From Mucilaginibacter mali (lineage in GTDB: Bacteria > Bacteroidota > Bacteroidia > Sphingobacteriales > Sphingobacteriaceae), in contig NZ_CP054139.1 in the NCBI RefSeq assembly GCF_013283875.1, positions 1,488,001 to 1,552,000 of the forward strand: a stretch of DNA of 64,000 nucleotides, given 5' to 3'. Within the stretch, counting starts at the first letter, position 1. The number at the start of each line of letters is the position of its first letter. Both the position numbers and the translations under genes were made by a program. Below the pieces are notes generated by a model that made no database searches, was not told the origin of the DNA, and worked only from the letters and a program-made list of their open reading frames with translations. Shown piece after piece: positions 60,007 through 64,000 of this stretch.

Positions 60007-60471
60007 ATGAATGCTGCCCAAACCCTCCGCACCACCAGCGCCAATCCACACTTCCGCACTTTAGTAACCCAGCTCGATGCCGAACTGCGCCTGATGTACG
60101 CCGACCTGATGGATACCTACGATCAGCACAATATCATTGAACATAACGATACCGTGGTAATTGCTTATGCTGATAGCCTGCCTGTGGGTTGCGGCTGTTT
60201 CAAACCTTTTGATAATGAGGCCGTGGAGGTAAAGCGAATGTTCGTTCACCCGGATGTGCGGGGCCGGGGCATCAGCAAGCTTATCCTTGGCGATCTGGAA
60301 GCCTGGGCACGTGAACTGGGCTTCACATATACCGTACTGGAAACCGGCCTGAAAAATTCCGACGCGCACCATTTATATCGTAAAACAGGTTACGTAGATA
60401 TCCCAGGATTCGGGCCTTACATTGATCTTGAGGAAAGTATCTGCATGCGGAAAAGTCTGAACCATGATTAA
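60007..60471 (+). CDS. GNAT-family N-acetyltransferase
   Basis: 154 residues from the ATG at 60007; TATCTTAGC just upstream is a near -7 box, and an earlier ATG at 59977 would put that box inside the gene. VKRMFVHPDVRGRGISKLIL is the acetyl-CoA-binding motif A (R/QxxGxG/A). GFTYTVLETG follows as motif B. Acceptor unknown. Its last five codons and stop lie in the left arm of the inverted repeat at 60457-60548. Confidence 0.9.
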   Translation: MNAAQTLRTTSANPHFRTLVTQLDAELRLMYADLMDTYDQHNIIEHNDTVVIAYADSLPVGCGCFKPFDNEAVEVKRMFVHPDVRGRGISKLILGDLEAWARELGFTYTVLETGLKNSDAHHLYRKTGYVDIPGFGPYIDLEESICMRKSLNHD

Positions 60472-60548
60472 ACAGATTCACCTGATGACAAGATTTTATC
60501 TGTACACCTGATCCTGTTATCCTATAAATCTGTTTAATCATGGTTCAG
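60457..60548. repeat. Inverted repeat with 22-nt perfect arms overlapping a gene end
   Basis: Left arm 60457-60478 (starts CTGAACCATGATTAAACAG), right arm 60527-60548, exact complements 48 bp apart. The interior contains CACCTGAT twice and CCTGTTATCCT, words of the kind seen in dispersed Bacteroidota repeats. The left arm holds the TAA of the GNAT gene. Confidence 0.9.
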
Positions 60549-60602
60549 GCAATCAATTGTAACAAATTTTAAATAAATTCTATTATTTCTGTAGACTTTA
60601 TA

Positions 60603-60610
60603 TATATTTG
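60603..60610 (+). promoter_or_regulatory. -7 box of the siroheme/sulfite reductase operon
   Basis: TATATTTG is a TAnnTTTG match. It would produce a leader of about 150 nt before the ATG at 60769. No clear -33 element. Confidence 0.5.
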
Positions 60611-60616
60611 AAACAT

Positions 60617-60768
60617 GAACGTAATTCCGGCTTGCCATATTAACCATATCTGGTGCTGCATGTACGCCGGAAGTACGCGGTAGTGATTGATTCAACATAT
60701 TGTATATCAGCCTCTACAGCCAAAAGCCGCAGGGGCTTTTTTATATCATTGGTAAAAGAAAATAAGAA
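60617..60768 (+). promoter_or_regulatory. Structured 5' leader, candidate cis-regulatory RNA
   Basis: A 7-bp stem TTCCGGC (60625-60631) / GCCGGAA (60666-60672) encloses a smaller hairpin (CCATAT, then ATATCTGG). Downstream, AGCC occurs three times (60709, 60718, 60725) and each could pair with the single GGCT at 60734-60737 that makes the terminator. It matches no riboswitch class I know. Confidence 0.4.
60722..60742 (+). terminator. Leader terminator hairpin before the sulfite reductase gene
   Basis: AAAAGCC and GGCTTTT form a 7-bp stem around GCAGG, with two more T following. It stands 26 bp before the ATG, with no gene ending nearby, so it may be an attenuator. Confidence 0.6.
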
Positions 60769-62853
60769 ATGCAAAGCTTCAGAACCGAGCTGGAAAACCC
60801 GATAGTAGAAAAGGACATTATTGACCTGGAGCGTAAAATTCGTGCCTTTCGCGAGGGAAACATACACGAAGAAAAATTCCGCAGCCTGCGTTTGGCGCGC
60901 GGGATATACGGCCAGCGCCAGCCCGGTGTGCAGATGGTGCGCATTAAACTGCCCTTTGGCAGGGTTACTTTTAAACAAATATTGCGCATTGCCGATATAG
61001 CCGACGAATATGGCAGCGGCAACCTGCACCTCACTACCCGCCAGGACATACAGATCCACTACGTAAGCCTTGACCGTACGCCCGAATTATGGGCCAAGCT
61101 GGAACAGGATGATATTACCCTGCGCGAAGCCTGCGGTAACACTGTGCGTAACGTAACCGCATCGCCAACAGCCGGTATCGATCCGCTGGAGCCCTTTGAT
61201 GTTTCGCCTTATGCGCAGGCTACATTTCAATATTTTCTGCGTAACCCTATCTGCCAGGAAATGGGCCGCAAGTTCAAGATCGCCTTTTCATCAAGCGATG
61301 CGGATACTGCTTTCGCCTACATTCATGATATAGGTGTTATTCCCAAATTGAGGGGTGAGGAGCGCGGCTTTAAAGTATTGTTAGGCGGTGGTTTGGGCGC
61401 GCAACCCGCTATTGCCAGCATTGTACACGGATTTTTGCCTGAGGATGAACTGATCCCGTTTATCGAGTCGGTTATCCGCGTGTTCGACCGTTATGGCGAA
61501 CGCAACAACCGCAATAAGGCCCGCATGAAATTTGTGGTGGCCAAATTAGGTTTGGATGAATTGCTGCGACTGGTAGCATTAGAGCGCGTAGCCAATAAAG
61601 TAAAAACTTTCCCAATAGATAGGACAACTATCGCCACGCCTTTTATTCCCGAAAATACCAGTTACCCCCAAGCACCGGTTAGCTTGAAATATGAGCAATG
61701 GTTGGCAACCAATGTTTTTGAACAAAAGCAAAGCGGTTTTTATGGGGTATATGTAAAAGTGCCGGTAGGCGATATCAAAACCGCCGAAGCCCGCAAACTG
61801 GTGGAGGGTTTACGCCCATGGGTAGCCGATGAAATGCGGGTAACCGTTAACCAGGGCCTGTTACTGAAATATGTGCGCAAGGAAGCCCTGCCGGCCGTTT
61901 ACGCAGCTTTAGTGGCCGTTAACCTGGCCGAACCGGGTTTCGACAGTGTGGCTGATGTAACCACTTGCCCCGGTACAGATACCTGCAACCTGGGTATCAG
62001 CAACAGCATGACCTTTGCGCGCGTGCTGGAAGATGTGGTGTTTAACGAGTATGAAGATTTTGTTTACAATCGCGATATCAAGATAAAAATAAGCGGCTGT
62101 ATGAATAGCTGCGGTCAGCACGGGCTGGCGCATATCGGCTTCCACGGTAGTTCGCTAAAGGCAGGCACCCGGGTGTTGCCATCAATGCAGGTATTGCTGG
62201 GTGGTGGTACGGTGGGCGATGGCATTGGCCGTGCAGCTGATAAAGTGATCAAAGTTCCCGCGAAGCGTGCTGCTAATGTGCTGCGCTGGGTGCTGAATGA
62301 CTATAAGGCTAATTCGGTAGAGAGCGAGGTTTTTCATGATTATTATGACCGTAATGGCAAGGATTATTTCTACCAGTTACTGAAGCCACTGGCCGATCTG
62401 ACCAATTTGACTGACGAGGAATTTGTAGATTGGGGCCACGAGGAAACTTTTAAAACCGCTATTGGCGTGGGCGAGTGCGCCGGTGTAATGATTGACCTGG
62501 TTGCCACCCTGATATATGAAAGCGATGAGAAATTTGGCTGGGCCGAAGCCGCGTTTAACGAACAGCGCTGGGCCGATAGCATTTATCATAGTTACAGCGT
62601 TTTCATCAGTTCGGCAAAAGCTTTATTGCTTGATAAGGGTGTGAACAGCAGTACGCAGACAGGCATCATCAAATCGTTTGATGAGAAGTATGTGGAGACT
62701 GGCGAAGTGTCGCTGAATACAACTTTTGATGAACTGGTACTGCAGATCAACAAAAACGAACCAACAGAGGCGTTTGCCGCTGCTTACCTGCGCGACGCGG
62801 AATTATTTTTAACACAGGTAAAAGAAAAAAGAGAGGAAGCGGTGCAGGCATGA
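60769..62853 (+). CDS. Siroheme-dependent sulfite/nitrite reductase with C-terminal HEPN-like extension
   Basis: 694 residues. Two ferrite-reductase repeats: the first has NLHLTTRQDIQIHYV and ACGNTVRNVTASP, and the [4Fe-4S]/siroheme cysteines come as TTCPGTDTCNLG and SGCMNSCGQHG. Residues after about 570 form an extra helical domain (HEPN-like) not present in E. coli CysI. It reduces sulfite to sulfide or nitrite to ammonia in assimilation; the two cannot be told apart here. The next gene overlaps it by 4 bp (ATGA) and makes the cofactor precursor. Confidence 0.93.
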   Translation: MQSFRTELENPIVEKDIIDLERKIRAFREGNIHEEKFRSLRLARGIYGQRQPGVQMVRIKLPFGRVTFKQILRIADIADEYGSGNLHLTTRQDIQIHYVSLDRTPELWAKLEQDDITLREACGNTVRNVTASPTAGIDPLEPFDVSPYAQATFQYFLRNPICQEMGRKFKIAFSSSDADTAFAYIHDIGVIPKLRGEERGFKVLLGGGLGAQPAIASIVHGFLPEDELIPFIESVIRVFDRYGERNNRNKARMKFVVAKLGLDELLRLVALERVANKVKTFPIDRTTIATPFIPENTSYPQAPVSLKYEQWLATNVFEQKQSGFYGVYVKVPVGDIKTAEARKLVEGLRPWVADEMRVTVNQGLLLKYVRKEALPAVYAALVAVNLAEPGFDSVADVTTCPGTDTCNLGISNSMTFARVLEDVVFNEYEDFVYNRDIKIKISGCMNSCGQHGLAHIGFHGSSLKAGTRVLPSMQVLLGGGTVGDGIGRAADKVIKVPAKRAANVLRWVLNDYKANSVESEVFHDYYDRNGKDYFYQLLKPLADLTNLTDEEFVDWGHEETFKTAIGVGECAGVMIDLVATLIYESDEKFGWAEAAFNEQRWADSIYHSYSVFISSAKALLLDKGVNSSTQTGIIKSFDEKYVETGEVSLNTTFDELVLQINKNEPTEAFAAAYLRDAELFLTQVKEKREEAVQA

Positions 62854-63629
62854 TAACACAAAACACAAAAGAACCACGCATTACTTTGGTAGGCGCAGGC
62901 CCGGGCGATACCGACCTGATCACCATAAAAGGCCTCATCGCCCTGCAAAGCGCCGATGTGGTTTTGTATGATGCATTGGTGAACGATGAGATGCTGCAGT
63001 TTGCTCCGGCCAACGCCGTAAAGGTTTATGTAGGCAAACGCAACGGCGATCATAGCTATTCGCAGGAGGCGGTTAACAAGTTAATGGTTGATTACGCTTT
63101 GAACTACGGGCACGTGGTGCGCCTTAAAGGCGGCGATCCGTTTGTGTTTGGCCGTGGTTACGAAGAACTGGATCACGCGGCAGCTTATAGCATCCCTACA
63201 CAGGTAATCCCCGGCATTTCAAGCTCAATTGGTGTGCCCGGCTTGCAAGGTATCCCGGTAACCCACCGTGGCTTGGCCGAAAGCTTTTGGGTGGTAACCG
63301 GTACTACAGCAAGCGGAATGCTGTCTAACGACCTGTACGATGCGGCTCGCAGCCGTGCTACAGTGGTTGTATTGATGGGATTGCATAAACTGAAGGAAAT
63401 AGTTAAATTGTATCAAAACGAAGGCCGCGGTAAACTGCCCGTAGCGATAGTGCAAAGCGGATCTACCGCCGATGAGCAAATTGCCATTGGCGTGGTTGAT
63501 ACCATTGTTGAGGTAGTTGAAGAAAATAAAATAAAAGCGCCGGCGCTGATTGTTTTGGGCGAAGTAGTATCGCTGCACCCGAAGTTCCAGCCGATAAAAG
63601 ATTTTTATGCCATTGCTGACAAAGAATAA
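62850..63629 (+). CDS. cobA: Uroporphyrinogen-III C-methyltransferase (SUMT)
   Basis: 259 residues. VGAGPGDTDLITIKGL is the first SAM-dependent tetrapyrrole methylase motif, VRLKGGDPFVFGRGYEEL the second, and VIPGISSSIGVPGLQGIPVTHRG (key residues PGxSSxxxVP, GIPVTHRG) the third. It makes precorrin-2, the first step to siroheme. It is the stand-alone form of the C-terminal half of E. coli CysG and overlaps both neighbours. Confidence 0.96.
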   Translation: MITQNTKEPRITLVGAGPGDTDLITIKGLIALQSADVVLYDALVNDEMLQFAPANAVKVYVGKRNGDHSYSQEAVNKLMVDYALNYGHVVRLKGGDPFVFGRGYEELDHAAAYSIPTQVIPGISSSIGVPGLQGIPVTHRGLAESFWVVTGTTASGMLSNDLYDAARSRATVVVLMGLHKLKEIVKLYQNEGRGKLPVAIVQSGSTADEQIAIGVVDTIVEVVEENKIKAPALIVLGEVVSLHPKFQPIKDFYAIADKE

Positions 63630-64000
63630 CGAGTTACCTGGTGATGCAGTGAAAGCGCCGGACAAGAACGAGTTGTTCCCGGTGTTTTTAAAGCTGAACG
63701 AATTGCATACGGTGCTGATTGGCGCGGGCAATATCGGTTTGGAAAAACTGACGGCCCTGCTTGGTAACAGTCCGCAGGCAAGGGTAACGGTTATTGCCAA
63801 CAGTTTTGTACCTGAAGTGCATCATTTGGCATCAGCTTATCAGCAGGTTACCATTCTGCAAAAAACTTTTGCCGATACCGATCTGGATAATGCCGACCTG
63901 GTGGTAGCCGCTACCGGCAACCCCGAGTTGAATGATTATATCCGCCAGTCGGCCCGCGACAGGAAGTTGCTGGTTAATATTGCCGATAAGCCTGACCTGT
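63607..64000 (+). CDS. Precorrin-2 dehydrogenase (Met8/CysG-N-like), 3'-truncated by window end
   Basis: Starts at ATG 63607, 23 bp inside cobA, and runs off the window; 131 codons are visible. After about 24 variable residues comes LFPVFLKLNELHTVLIGAGN, with GAGNIG as the NAD-binding Gly motif, then VVAATGNPELNDYI and LVNIADKPD, typical of the siroheme synthase N-domain. It would oxidise precorrin-2 to sirohydrochlorin; ferrochelatase activity depends on parts not seen. Confidence 0.9.
   Translation, partial: MPLLTKNNELPGDAVKAPDKNELFPVFLKLNELHTVLIGAGNIGLEKLTALLGNSPQARVTVIANSFVPEVHHLASAYQQVTILQKTFADTDLDNADLVVAATGNPELNDYIRQSARDRKLLVNIADKPDL

Noticed and set aside
60617..60768. S-box (SAM-I) or SAM-II riboswitch
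   Set aside because: The conserved core sequences of those classes are absent, so only a generic structured leader is claimed.
63225..63800. 191-codon minus-strand frame across cobA and the next gene
   Set aside because: It opposes two strongly supported siroheme genes and shows no family features.

Overview
The window looks like a chromosome segment of a Bacteroidota bacterium, most likely Sphingobacteriaceae (Mucilaginibacter/Pedobacter-like). This is inferred from Bacteroidota-type -7 boxes (TAnnTTTG, often followed by C) in front of many genes, near absence of Shine-Dalgarno sites, and families typical of the group: TamL, DUF4369-thioredoxin lipoproteins, outer-membrane beta-barrel receptors with a carboxypeptidase-like N-domain, and a metzincin with a SIMDY turn. 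No insertion sequence, prophage, rRNA or CRISPR array was seen.

Layout. (1) 1-13126: an AT-rich surface-polysaccharide locus, all on the + strand: GT4, GT2, Wzy-like polymerase, two more GT2, a short-chain epimerase/reductase, a WecA/WbpL-type initiating transferase, a Wzi/RemB-like outer-membrane barrel, a WbpM-type 4,6-dehydratase, a heptose-7-phosphate kinase and a WbaP/ExoY-type initiating transferase. (2) 13130-15000: a leaderless metal-receptor protein, tRNA-Leu, a small accessory patch. (3) 15016-28540: mainly exported hydrolases (metallo-beta-lactamase-fold lipoprotein, S15 and M1 peptidases, GH25 muramidase, metzincin), plus KptA, YwbE and a TlpA-like lipoprotein. (4) 28621-45965: housekeeping and envelope genes (argH, two ABC-F ATPases, pyrD, tRNA-Cys, SpoU methyltransferase, TamL, an orphan sensor kinase, Rrf2 regulator). 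(5) 46061-60471: GH2 enzyme, dnaX, phospholipase D-like protein, a beta-barrel receptor, engB, a UbiA prenyltransferase and a GNAT enzyme. (6) 60603-64000: an assimilatory siroheme module (sulfite/nitrite reductase, SUMT, precorrin-2 dehydrogenase, the last cut by the window end) behind a structured leader with a terminator hairpin.

The most unusual DNA is non-coding. Between the convergent genes ending at 42196 and 42519 four near-perfect palindromes sit with dyad centres exactly 30 bp apart. They share the core GCGT(CC/GG)ACGC while their flanks change on both arms together; the first two carry CC at the centre and the last two GG. About 20 bp away lies one of two copies of a 92-94 bp inverted-repeat element. 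A second family (ends GTCATTGCGAGCGATAGCG) has five members, and several gene ends carry unrelated hairpins with 13-22 nt perfect arms, one of which supplies the stop codon of the gene it terminates.

All functions are assigned by reading motifs; no database search was run.
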